Shown here: piece by piece, positions 8,847-19,419 of the stretch | How positions within the stretch are numbered: position 1 is the first letter of the stretch | Layout of the letters: every line of letters begins with the position of its first letter | Source of the DNA: Mnemiopsis leidyi | Lineage: Eukaryota > Ctenophora > Tentaculata > Lobata > Bolinopsidae | DNA: 24,233 nt | Reading direction: 5' to 3' | Assembly (NCBI GenBank): GCA_000226015.1 | Contig: JH152835.1 | Coordinates: 67,898-92,130 of the forward strand | Notes under the pieces: generated by a model | Database searches by the model: none | What the model was told of the DNA's origin: nothing | The model's input: the letters and a program-made list of their open reading frames with translations, nothing else | Made by a program: the position numbers and the translations under genes

Positions 8847-11800
8847 ATGGATACAGAAAACCTTGAAAATTTTGCAAATAAAGTTGCAGATTTCTTAAAA
8901 AGAAACGGAAAGTTTGACGAATTCAGAAAGAAATGTGCTAGTGAAATCGAACAACATGTAAGTTTGATTTAAATTTCTATCAAATTTATATTAGTATTTG
9001 TTTAAATTACGCTAGAATTATCACGCTAGAACGTTCAGCAAGATATTTTTTTTAATTTGGGGAAGACTCCAATTTTTCTTTTCATGTGTCAGCGATTGAC
9101 CGATGAGAAGTTAGGTACAACCAATTAAAATGAAGAAACACTATCACGTGATGATTGATTTTTGACTTCGCCCCCAAAAATACTTTTCTCTATTGTCTAC
9201 TGATTCAAATTTCAGGTTTCCTTCGTAAAGGCGAAGAAAGAAGTAGATGAGCTTGTCAGGGTGCGTGTCGTTCAGAACAGAAAAGCCCAATGTCCTCTTA
9301 CTAAGAACCAACTCAGACAAGAAATTCGAGCTCTTCTTTCAAAAAGGTGAATTTCCCGGGAAGTGCAGACATAGCTTAAGCTTGAAAGACATAGCTTAAA
9401 CCTGAAATTTAAACCTGAAATTTATTTTCAAAAAACTGCAGTAATACTATTTTATTGTTACAGTTGCAACATCTTATTAATTACGAAAGTTTTGGTGCAA
9501 GGACGTAATTTGTGATTTGTTTTCAGGAAAGATTTGCTGGCAGCTGCTGATTCCTCAATCCAGTTTAGTCTGCGGAACAATAAGGAGCTTTTCGCATCTG
9601 AGATAAACGAAGTAATTGCACAATTCGAGGAGGAAGAAAAAGCAGAGGCCGAGGCTAAAAAACTAGAACAAGCAGAAAAAGCCAGTCAAGAGAACCAGGA
9701 GGCAGAAATTGCCCCCGTAGCTGATGCTGCTGATGTCGACATTCCACCTCCCCCTCCACCCCCACCACCTCCTGCCCCTGTTCTTGCCACCGCACGGACC
9801 GCAGCTGCTATTCCTTCCATTTCAGGAACTGATACTGCCCTTTTAATCCAGGAGTCTGTGTTTCACAACGATAATATGTTGAGTGTTCCTTCTCAGACGT
9901 CAGCTTCTACCATGAACATCACTGATCTGCTTGCCAATGTTCAGTCTTCAGACTTTGCGGCCCGTCAAGCCAGCCCACACCCTGCGGAACATGAAAATGA
10001 ATCTACAAACTATCCTGCTTATAACTTAGAACCAGAACCTGCAAGAGAACCATCACCTTCACCCAAGATGCCAGCTCCTCCTGCAGACACCATAGTTATT
10101 ATGTCAAAACAAGACGTAGCAAAGGAGATATACAACTTTGAGAAGGAGGAGAAACAGTTTAGTCACTACATAAAGGAGGGTGAAGAATACGAGAAAAGCA
10201 AATATCCTGATGACATCAGGGACTACAAATATGGAGAACATTCTCGATATGACTACCCAGACTACAAACGATCATCTAGTTCCTACAAGTCTAGGAAGCA
10301 TGATGATTACAGGGAGCGATCATCAAGTTCCAAACACAGGGAACGAAGTTTGAGTCCTAGCAAGTACTCATCAGATCGGTACAAAGAATACAGTGTAAGA
10401 GACTATGGTCACAGCATGGACCGCATGTTCAAGTCACCCGAGTACTATTTGTCAATCTCCAGGTCAAGCTCCAGTAGGAGCAGCTCAAAAGAGAGCTCCC
10501 GAGACAGGAGGAAGCGTGAGGAAGAGTGGTATAAGAAATATGGCTATGTCTCCAAATATGGTCACTCAGCATATGGGTCGTCACACAAATATTCAGAATC
10601 GTCCAGACGTGATGACTACTACAAAGATTATTACGAAAAGAGACGGCATGATGATCCTTATTACAAGTCCTCAGATCGATCTAAAAGTCGAGATTATGCT
10701 TCTTACGAGGCTTCAAAAAGTCGTGACTCCTCACATGACCCCTATAAAATGAGAGATGCAGCATATGAGATTTCAAAAATCAGACAGTCCTCAAGTTCGG
10801 AATCTGCTAAGTTTAAAGAACCCCCCTATATTTCTTCAAAGTATCACGAACACGAACTCATGAAATCAAGAGAAAGAGATATACTGTACAGAGAGCGGAT
10901 GAAGGAGGAAATTTACACTTCCAGTATTGAGGTACGGGAACGTAGAACACATTTGGAGAGACCGTACGAGAGTGTTGGGCGGTATAGCCCAGTGGAAATG
11001 AAGCTCAAGCCACCCAAGATTCAATCACCTGTGCGGTCTCCCTTAGAAAATCATCCTCCTCTTACCCCTGAGAAGTCCCACAGTCCTAAGAGAATTCCAA
11101 CCCCTCCCAGTTTCCCTGAGCCAGAAGAGCAGCCTGGCAGCAGTTCTCGTAATGATCTTGATGATTTGCTGGAGAGAGCAATTTCAAACATTCCCAAGAC
11201 CCCAGAAGAACCTTCGCCCGAATCGTCCCTTAAAGATGAGGGTGCCTCAAAAGAGCTTGTTGTTCCAACTGTGTCTGAGAATGACATAGATCACCCACCG
11301 GCTACATCCCCTGTTAAACTGCCAAGTCCTACAAAGTCTCTACCAAAGTCACCAATAAAACCAGTTATAGGTGAAATTGATGAAGATATGACCGAATTCG
11401 AAATGCAAGTAAGGGAAAGCAAAGTTAACGAAAGCAGCAGACGGGCATTAATTGATTCAATTTTACCAAAACCAAAGTATTGTTCCATTCTCAAAGAGAC
11501 ATTCGCTGTTGATAAAACTTCTGAAGACAGCAATCAAGACAAAGGGAATGATGTGCCTGAAGGCCGAGCTGATCTTGAAGAAGCAAAAGAATCAGTCATA
11601 GCACCAAAAACAGACACCGATATCACCAAAGAACCTATCAGACCTGTATATTTGGATCAAGAACCAACCACGCCAGAGCCTCCTCCTGAAGTTCTACAAA
11701 AAGAGAGTAAACCAGCAGAATCAGAAACTCCTGAATCTCGGGCTACCAACCTGGAACCCATTATCACACATAACAACCAGGACTTTCCAATCCCTACATC

Positions 11801-13409
11801 GCCACCCCTACCTCCTCCCCCACCTACTCCACCATCTATGCATGTAATGTCACATCTGCGGCCAACTCCTCAGCCTAAGCCCAAACCTTCTCCAACTCCC
11901 CCGATGACTTCATCTCAACTCACCACCAAAAGACACGGTCCTTTCAGTCCGCCAATTGTTGAAGAGCCCGCTAAAACACCGACAACACCCGATGCCCCCA
12001 AGGATGTCATGTCTCACCCCTTGAAACCGCCCACCACACCCCCACAGTCCTCATCTCCTCCTCCCCCTCCTCCTCCTCCCTCGAACATTACCACCAGTGT
12101 TACGGCTAATAAACCACCTGAAGATGTAAAGAAAGCTTCACCAAGTAAGCCTATTGTTCTGTCGACCACGCGCAAGAAAGAGAAAATCAGCAAGCCAAGC
12201 GACACATCTGATGCCGAAGAAGGTGAGATTTTGTCAGATGGAGATGATTCTGTGATTCCTGAACAACCTCGATCTGTCAGCTTGGAAGAGAAAGTTGAGT
12301 CTCAATCAAAAGAGTCCACTGTCGTGGATGATGAACCAAGTCAAGATGATGAAAAGATCAACAAAGAAAATGAAGTTTCAGAGGTTCAGGAGAGTGATGA
12401 TCAATCTCTGCCAGAAAATAAAGAACTAACGCCTCAGCCACCTGAACCGAAAGTTTTTGTGCCTGACGAAAACTTCCCTATCCGCAGCAAGCGTGATCTT
12501 TTCAAAGCTAGATTTTTCCAACCAGACATGAAGATTGATTTCGCCAAGCCTGATCAAGTGACAGACGGGAACCCAAAACCTGATTCTTCTGCTGGTCCTG
12601 AGAAAGAAGAATCAGATAAGACGACTTCTGCAAGTGTGGTTGAAGTGAAACCAGCCCATGAAGACAGTATGAGATATTCGAGAAAAATGAGATTCAAGGA
12701 GGTATTACAGCAGCACATCAGTGAGCAGGAAAACGCGAAAGAGCAGCAGCTCAAAGAAAGCCAACAAAAAGAAACCCCAAAAGATGCCACAAAAGATGTT
12801 TCTGAAGTTGGAGGAGGCTCTCAGCATCCAGCTCCTGCTGTTGAGCCTGGTGTACCGACCGTGTCTTTGATAGGGAAAAGGAAGCGGTTCTTGAATGACT
12901 ACATTGCGTCCCTTGAATCAAACCCACCTCCGGCTAAATCTGTAAAAACAGATGAAACGTCTGTGGAAGAGAGTTTGCCGAAGTTGAGGATAAAGCCCCT
13001 CATTGGTGGCTCTTACAGCTCCGAGACTCTCACTTCCACAAGCTCTGCTCCTCCACCTCTACATAAGGCGGCAACTTCTCCTGAAAAAGAGACAGTTCCT
13101 AAATGTGTCATAAAGTTGGGCAAAGGACATTGGAATGCGTGTGAGACAGAGAAAGCAGAAACAACTGGCAAACGGAAAGGAAGAGCCGCAAACCGGCCAA
13201 ATCTAAGATCCAGAGAGGCTTCAACTGACTCCAGTAAATCAGAAATATCAGAAAAACCACGCACAACTCGATCAAAGAAGACAAGGAAGACAGTAAAGTC
13301 ATATAACGTTGAAGAGGACGAGAAAAATTCGGATAATTCGTTTGAAGAGGTTGATAATTCTCGTAGATCAGGGAGAACGAGAAAAACTATCAAGAGATTG
13401 AATTTGTGA
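8847..13409 (+). CDS. BOD1L: BOD1/BOD1L-like protein with COMPASS Shg1 domain
   Basis: Exons 8847-8957, 9216-9346 and 9527-13409 join into 1374 residues ending in TGA. Residues ~5-120 form the Shg1/BOD1 domain: FLKRNGKFDEFRKKCASEIE matches the 'LKSQGLFDSFRRDC' region of vertebrate BOD1, and PLTKNQLRQEIRALL matches its 'MNKNQLRNGLRQ' block. This domain is found in the yeast Set1/COMPASS subunit Shg1 and in vertebrate BOD1 and BOD1L1, which act in chromosome biorientation and replication-fork protection. The remainder looks disordered: an acidic coiled segment (~113-140), poly-Pro at 154-163, a long Ser/Tyr/Arg/Lys-rich tract, SP/TP-rich stretches, AEEGEILSDGDD near 975, a better-ordered block with FPIRSKRDLFKARFFQPDM near 1060, a helix RKMRFKEVLQQHISEQ near 1130, and a basic tail RRSGRTRKTIKRLNL. 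The start at 8847 is chosen because the domain begins there; the frame stays open upstream to 8529. Confidence 0.85.
9367..9406 (+). repeat. 20-bp tandem duplication in intron 2 of the BOD1-like gene
   Basis: AGACATAGCTTAAGCTTGAA (9367-9386) is followed directly by a copy differing at two bases (9387-9406), and part of it recurs once more (TTTAAACCTGAAATT). It is about 20 bp past the donor site. Confidence 0.8.
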
Positions 13410-13644
13410 GGTGTTGTTTTTATTGTTTTGGTAGAGATTCAGTCGAATAAGCACACGTTACTTTGGGAGATAGAACTGGAACTGAAAGTATATCAACAGT
13501 ACAGATATGTTGCGCTCAGGGCTTCTTCAAACAAATGACGTGGCAGCCAACAAGTCTCTGGCTCAAGACCGGTAAAGTAAACATGAAACAGGTTTCTAGT
13601 CCAGCCCCGTTCCCCGGAGCTCTGTGGAACTTCAAAGGTAATCT

Positions 13645-13650
13645 AATAAA
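13645..13650 (+). terminator. Poly(A) signal AATAAA of the BOD1-like gene
   Basis: Canonical hexamer about 235 bp after the TGA stop. T/GT-rich sequence follows within about 100 bp. Confidence 0.55.
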
Positions 13651-13948
13651 GAAGGGAACAGTTTAACTATGCTAGTCAAAGTGGGTCTATGATCCTACAA
13701 CATAGGTATAAGTAACTTTGTCTGTCGAACGTATTGTTGAAGTTTCTAGTTGAATGTCGATCAGAAGATGATCATTGTGTCTAGGGTAGACCATTTCTCC
13801 TTGATGGTGAGTTTAGTGGTTTTAGTGATATGATAAATTCGTAGATACTGAGTTTTCGTACAGCCTTCAGTGTAATAAAGTAATAACAATAACTATAACA
13901 GTGTAATAACAATAACAATAACCAGACTGTTATGTCAGTTAATACCAC

Positions 13949-13992
13949 TAAACGTGTGCGTGTTCTAAGATAAACGTGTGCGTGTTCTAAGA
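13949..13992 (+). repeat. Exact 22-bp tandem duplication
   Basis: The unit starts TAAACGTGTGCGTGTTCTAA and is present twice without mismatch (13949-13970, 13971-13992). This suggests a recent replication-slippage event. Confidence 0.9.
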
Positions 13993-14379
13993 CAACAATT
14001 CGACCTTTATTTCCTACAGGGTGAAGCGATGTGATTTTAAAAAGAAATGAAATGTTTTTCATGCATGATACATTTTATAATGATTGCATAATGTTTCTTA
14101 TTGATACAATGACACATTCATTGATGGATTGATATTGTCAAGTCAATGACTTTTGCCGTAAAATAGTTTTGTGTTTCGAATGATTGTTTTAAAGCGGCAT
14201 TTTCACTTCTCTCCACAAATTGAATAGTAATGAAATTGACAGTTAAATGGAAAGGTAAATAATTAATTGACACGAACCGTATAAATTGTTTTTTTACTTC
14301 AAGCTGAGTTATGTGCAAAGGTTATCTTATTTTATTTCATGTCGTAATTATCAAGTAAGCTAATGATTTTGTTTCACCA

Positions 14380-14387
14380 AGGAAAGA
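14380..14387 (+). promoter_or_regulatory. Candidate trans-splice acceptor before DUS1L
   Basis: TTTTGTTTCACCAAG puts an AG at 14380-14381, leaving GAAAGA before the ATG at 14388. It fits the pattern shared by all four complete plus-strand genes. Confidence 0.4.
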
Positions 14388-16355
14388 ATGAAGAAGTTAG
14401 AGGGGTATGATTTCTACAGAGAAGTACTTGGATCCCCACGCTATGTGGTTGCTCCCATGGTCGACATGAGTGAGCTGGCCTGGCGGGAACTGTCGCGCAA
14501 CAACGGCGCGCAGCTCTGTTACACTCCCATGTTTCACTCCTCACACTTCGCGCAGAGCGCTACCTATCGTCGGGACAACTTCCAGACCTGCCCTGAAGAC
14601 CGACCTCTGATTGTGCAGTTCTGTGGAAACGACCCTCAAACCGTGTTGGAAGCTGCAAGATACGTCGAGGGTCATTGTGACGCAGTGGATCTTAACTTGG
14701 GGTGTCCCCAAGGTATCGCTAAGCGAGGTCACTATGGGGCGTTTCTACAGGATGAATGGGAACTCATTTCAAGTATCGTTTCTCTGCTCCACAAAGAACT
14801 GTCCATCCCAGTGACATGTAAAATCAGAGTCTTCTCAGAAGTAGAGAAGACAATCGAGTACGCTAAGATGCTGGAGAAAGCAGGGTGTCAGTTACTGACG
14901 GTGCACGGGAGAACTAGAGAGATGAAGGGAGCTCAGACTGGTATCGCAGATTGGGATCAGATCAAGGCTGTCCGACAAGCCATTAAGATTCCCATGTTTG
15001 CTAACGGGAATATATTGTATTTCGAGGATGTAGAGAGATGTTTGGCGGCTACTGGCGTGGATGGCGTGATGACTGCTGAGACCAACCTTTACAATCCAGC
15101 CCTCTTTACAGGTGGAGAACTTGACTGTTCTAGTGCAGTTGTTATCAAACTTGTGGTAATATTTTCTTCTCTAATCGTAATTTAGGCCAAAACTTTCTGT
15201 CTAAATATTGGTACTGCCACATATCGGTTTATCTCATTACATCAAGGATTTGTCTCCTTCAGGTAAAAATCCGAATGTTTGGGAAGTAGTTGACGATTAC
15301 TTGGAGATTGCACAAAAGCACAACACTGGGTTTATCCACGTCAAGGCTCACGTCTATAAACTCTACAACATCACCTTCCAGGTCCGCCCTTCTCAAATGT
15401 CTGGCTTGTTTGTATGCTCTTCTGTTCTTGCTTCATAGAGAAGATTCTTGATCTGTGGACCATTTATTTAATAATTTTTTTAAGCACAGGGGCAAAACTG
15501 ATATTTACGAAAACACTTGTGGTACTTATGCATAACATCATTTCGAGAATGACTTCTCCTAACAGTTTCATATTGCAGATAAGACATGATCTCAGAAACC
15601 TACTAGCAAACGTACACACTGTACAAGACGTGCTTGATGCTCAACAGGTCATTAAAGCAGCACTCATTGAAACATCCAAGAAGGAATGTGCAGACGTACA
15701 GGTACAGAGAGTAGAGACTTGTGCAAATTTCAAACATTTCCCTTACTGGGTCTGTCAGCCCTACTTCAGATCCACTCGCTTGGAAGCGCTCACTGGGGAT
15801 AAGGTGGGTAGAGAGTCTAGATAGCTTAATTAACTTTTCTCATTTGGTTTTTTTGTTGTAAGGGTAAAGACATTTTGTCTTTGACTTCAGTTATTAATTA
15901 CATAATGGGAATCTTGTCGAGATGTTCGTTTCATTTAAGTTAGCGAAATAGCGTGTGAAGTGTTTTACCACATAACACTTTATACATGACAAAATGCTCA
16001 AAAAGTTTCTTTATTTCAGGTAAAAGTTGAGACTGACTTGGAGGCAACACTTCGAGCAGAACGGAAATCCCGAAAAGAAGCAAAGAGACTGCGAAAAGCT
16101 GCACTTTACCAGAAAGCTCTGCTGAAACCCGCCAAAAAGAGGAAGTTTGCGAGCTGTACGGGCTGCAAGCAAAACCCAAAGTCGGACAAGTGCATCCACC
16201 AAATGTGTAAACGTTGTTGTATCACAAAAACTCTGGAGGTTGTCGTGGATTGCGAGCAGCATCATGTTATGGCTAAATCGCGAGCTGACAGGATAAATGC
16301 TGAGAAAATCGAGAGCGAAACGAAAAACAGTGTGACTATTGGTGCTTCTGGATAG
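14388..16355 (+). CDS. DUS1L: tRNA-dihydrouridine synthase 1-like
   Basis: FMN-dependent enzyme that reduces uridine to dihydrouridine in tRNA (Dus1 acts on positions 16/17 of the D-loop). Exons 14388-15111, 15263-15381, 15579-15803 and 16020-16355 join into 467 residues, close to the ~473 of human DUS1L. The start context and the opening residues ([13 protein letters not shown], then [13 protein letters not shown]) match the family. Visible motifs: QLCYTPM at 42-48, [11 protein letters not shown] ending at 79, the catalytic Cys106 in [20 protein letters not shown] at 111-124, Lys145 in CKIRVF, HGRT at 173-176 and FANGNI. The C-terminus carries FPYWVCQPY and a Cys-rich module (C-x2-C-x8-C-x4-C-x2-CC-x10-C-x2-H), nearly the spacing in human DUS1L, so probably zinc-binding. 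The next gene starts 400 bp downstream on the same strand. Confidence 0.96.
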
Positions 16356-16750
16356 TTTAAGGTCAACAGTCATTTCTATGTTAATTTATTTGATGACTTT
16401 TACAATCGGACCTTATCTTTCTTGCCAATTTGTAAATACAAACCAACCTTCTATTAATATTCGTATGGGACGATTTGATTATTAGGTTTTTCAATGTGTT
16501 GATAATCCTTTATCGTTGCTAAACTTCTTTCAACATTTCTTTCCTCGTTTAAGTCTTCTATTTTTTATTATTATGTGTTTTTATCTTATTCAATCATATC
16601 TGATACGCATGTCGCTAAATCCTTCTAAACTATACACTAATATACGTATTGAGGAATGGATGAAACATTTCGACTACATTTAGATTCACATAATTAAAAA
16701 AGTCAAAACATAGACAACAAACTTCTTTTACAAACCGTAACTTTCCTACT

Positions 16751-16755
16751 AGAGG
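16751..16755 (+). promoter_or_regulatory. Candidate trans-splice acceptor before PRKRIP1
   Basis: A good pyrimidine tract, AACTTTCCTACTAG, ends at 16752 and leaves only AGG before the ATG at 16756. It is the strongest of the four near-start acceptors. The 400-bp gap to DUS1L contains no AATAAA that I can find. Confidence 0.45.
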
Positions 16756-17881
16756 ATGTCAGCTGCTAAAGACATACGAATTGGTGGGAAATCGTATGAG
16801 CCTATTAAGGACACAGCAAAGCGATACGACAAAGATAAAGAGAAACCAGTAGTGACAACGGGCTTAGTGGACAAGCAGCGGAGAAAACTTGACAATCTCA
16901 TGGCTAGAATCGACAAACCTCTCAATATACCTGATCGGGTAGGTTTTTAAAGTCTCATCTACTTGAGTCTAAGCTGCTTAAAACTAAGCTACTTAAAACT
17001 AAGCTACTTGAAACTGAGCTACTTAAAACTAGGCTACTTCAAACTAAGCTACTTGAGTCTAAGCTACTTGAAACTGAGCTACTTAAAACTGAGCTACTTG
17101 AAACTGAGCTACTTAAATCTAAGCTACTTGAAACTAAGCTACTTGAAACTAAGCTACTTGAGTCTAAGCTACTTGAGTCTAAGCTCAAATTGGCCTTTCA
17201 GCCTAAAGAGTGGAAGCCCTCGGACCCAAAAGAGTTTGTAAGAAACGTAATGGGTAGTAGTGCTGGTGCTGGCAGTGGGGAATTTCATGTGTACAGGTAA
17301 GATGTGTACAGATAAGATATAGACTTGTATTGCTCAGCAAATAACTGTGTGAGATACTGAGATGTTATTTTGCTAAATACAACTGCAGACGTCTCTTAAA
17401 TGGAGATACTGATAGAAATTGTGTACAAATTAAATCCTTTTATCTGATTTAGAGTTTGATTTTCATTCTTCATTCTTATATTTATCAATAACTGTTCTGT
17501 TTTAGGGCTATACGTAAAAGAACTATGCAAAGAGAGGAGTTTCTTACAAAGAAAAAAGAAGAATCAGACGTACAGAAGGAATTCAACAAGAGGGTAGCCG
17601 AAAATCGTGAAAAGGAAGAAGCCAAAACAGCGAAGAAACGTTTGAAACGACAAAAGCGGAAAGCAAACAAAAAGAAGCCGAAACAAGAAGTTGTTGAAAG
17701 TAGCGAAGATTCAGAAGATCAAGTTGACGATGCTGCACCACAAACAAATGAAGACAATAGTCAATGCGATGGAGCAAGGGAGGGTAATGAACCTGTGGAT
17801 TCATCGTTGTTAAACAAGCAGGATGAGGGACAGAAATCAGAAGAGATTGAGGCATCGGGCAAGGGCATTGAAAACAGTTGA
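16756..17881 (+). CDS. PRKRIP1: PRKR-interacting protein 1 homologue
   Basis: Small nuclear protein known as a PKR-binding, double-stranded-RNA-binding protein and as a component of the human catalytic-step spliceosome, where a long helix bridges subcomplexes. Exons 16756-16938, 17202-17296 and 17506-17881 (GT-AG; phases 0 and 2) join into 217 residues. Exon 1 gives the family's N-terminal [20 protein letters not shown]. Exon 2 encodes the family signature [17 protein letters not shown] followed by HVYR, nearly identical to human. Exon 3 continues with a highly charged helix, including [20 protein letters not shown] and then RKRK-type basic runs. After this comes an acidic Ser/Glu-rich tail that is not conserved. 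Intron 1 is dominated by a 15-bp minisatellite. It is the last of the head-to-tail plus-strand genes. Confidence 0.95.
16957..17181 (+). repeat. 15-bp minisatellite, 15 units, inside PRKRIP1 intron 1
   Basis: Fifteen consecutive 15-bp units of the form AGCTACTT(G/A)(A/G)(A/T)(A/C)CT(A/G), with variants AAACT, GAAACT and GAGTCT, fill 225 of the 263 intron bases. Units differ at 0-4 positions and the variants are interspersed, so it is an older, partly homogenised array. Because the unit is a multiple of three with no stop in one frame, it makes a spurious SYLKL-repeat reading frame. The array stops about 20 bases before the acceptor, leaving only the TTGGCCTTTCAG tract unrepeated. Confidence 0.95.
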
Positions 17882-18104
17882 TGGTGTTTAAAGGCATTTT
17901 AAATTGGGAAGAGTCTGAGGAATCGTTCCTTGGCTTCCGCACGCCAGTGTAACCATAATATTTTACTTTCAGTAACGCGCACGGTCAAAATCCCATAGTA
18001 AGCACGTTTTTTTATTGCGTGAAAAGCACATTGATCGCTCGCAACCATTTGACTGGTCGCGACGCACGACGCGCAATATATTTCATCTCTCGAAGTAATC
18101 GTAT

Positions 18105-18167
18105 CAACGGGCATGTTGACGAGATTATATCTGTCTACCGTTCCGTATCAGCGCGACAACGGGCATG
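18105..18167. repeat. Dispersed copy of the 23-bp motif between direct repeats
   Basis: The 23 bases at 18118-18140 are the exact reverse complement of the motif copy at 1804-1826, some 16 kb away. They sit between two copies of CAACGGGCATG (18105-18115 and 18157-18167), and CGTATCA also precedes each. This may be a small insertion with target duplication or a local tandem duplication. Confidence 0.75.
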
Positions 18168-19413
18168 AAATACTCGAACAGGTTTAGTAAACTTTCATTC
18201 CATCAGTTTGTTTTTTCCAGTTCAATAGTTATCGGGTCATTTCAAAAAGACGCATAACCGCCAGTTATGCTTTTTTTATAAAGCGCCAGTCATCACTATA
18301 ACCTATTATGTGATATTACGGGTCGTTCACAGTTGACTTGATTGCTAAAGGGGGAAAGTAGTTTACAACTTTACAAATGATGAAGATTGATGAATGACGG
18401 GGAATGGGGTTCGGGCCGAATTGTAGTGGGGCCTGAATAGCAATACCCTGATAATTGATGATGGAGCTTCGCCATGGAACATGCATTGGCAAGGCTTTTA
18501 TTGACAAAGGATATCGGAAAATAGTTTTTCCCTCTGTTTTCAACCGTTGTAGCTGATTTTGCGACTCGAGTACAATTTTATGTGCTTCGGGGGTAGCACC
18601 AGAGTTTATGCACTGAGTAAACAGATAGTCAAAGAATTGATTTGATACGAAACCTGCTTTCGAGATTTAACATGTGACTTAATAATAATAAGATAATTTG
18701 ACTGTTCATGTGTGTTTAAAGGAATATCTTATCAAATGGTATGTATTCGGCATTATTATTATACATTTGTCATTGCGTCGTTACTACTCTAATTAGTTAC
18801 TTCTGTCATTTTGGCATTAGTCAGTAATCAGTATACTGTAATTCAGGTCGAGGTATTTAGTGAAAATCAAGTCGGTATATAGTAATTGTTAAGTGTTAAT
18901 TAAGTGTAACAGGTGTACTAGGTGACCTTTATTTATTGTAACAGTTTATGTTTGGCTAGTTATCATTTTAGGGTATCCAATAGATAAAGTTTAAAGAAAA
19001 TAAAACAACACTTGAAATTTGATCAGCAAAATTGTAAATATAAATTTTAAAATCGTTTTGTTCCACAATACGATATTCGGTAAAATACTCTATTTCTTAA
19101 CGAGGGGTTGAAAGGATATTATGTGCGATAAATACATAATAGGAGTAGGAAAAAGGTTTTGCCGTACTTTCTATGACAATAAAACCTAGGATGGCAAGCC
19201 CAATGTTTGGCTCTAATTTTATTGACTCTGTAAATGTTGGGCAGTCTCTACACGCAGTCTGTATACCCTGTCTCCTACAGATAGACCTCAATAAAATTGT
19301 CAATCTTTGTTGAAAACCATCTGACTCGGAAATCGGTCTTTAAGGCGCGGACATGCCACAGATTAAGAATTAGCTAAGTTCCGCAGCAACCAAAGAGTTG
19401 ACGTCATAATGCT

Positions 19414-19419
19414 TTTATT
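19414..19419 (-). terminator. Poly(A) signal of the minus-strand membrane-protein gene
   Basis: TTTATT on the plus strand reads AATAAA on the minus strand, about 260 bp past the stop codon at 19677. It is a plausible but not unique candidate in AT-rich DNA. Confidence 0.4.

Larger units (their letters stand above)
13651..14387. other. Intergenic between the BOD1-like gene and DUS1L
   Basis: No gene seen. It holds a TAATAACAATAAC-type simple-sequence patch at about 13875-13922 and an exact 22-bp tandem duplication (13949-13992). No TATA box or clear promoter was recognised. Confidence 0.5.

Noticed and set aside
13013-13393. Minus-strand 126-codon frame
   Set aside because: An antisense shadow of the BOD1-like last exon.
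13463-13666. 67-codon plus-strand frame after the BOD1-like stop
   Set aside because: It lies in the 3' UTR, overlaps the poly(A) signal and has no family resemblance.
16963-17241. 92-codon frame with SYLKL-type repeats
   Set aside because: It is the 15-bp minisatellite in the PRKRIP1 intron read in its stop-free frame, and it runs into exon 2 in the wrong frame.
18316-18543. Minus-strand 75-codon frame downstream of PRKRIP1
   Set aside because: It looks vaguely like repeat-derived sequence, but no family or second line of evidence supports it.
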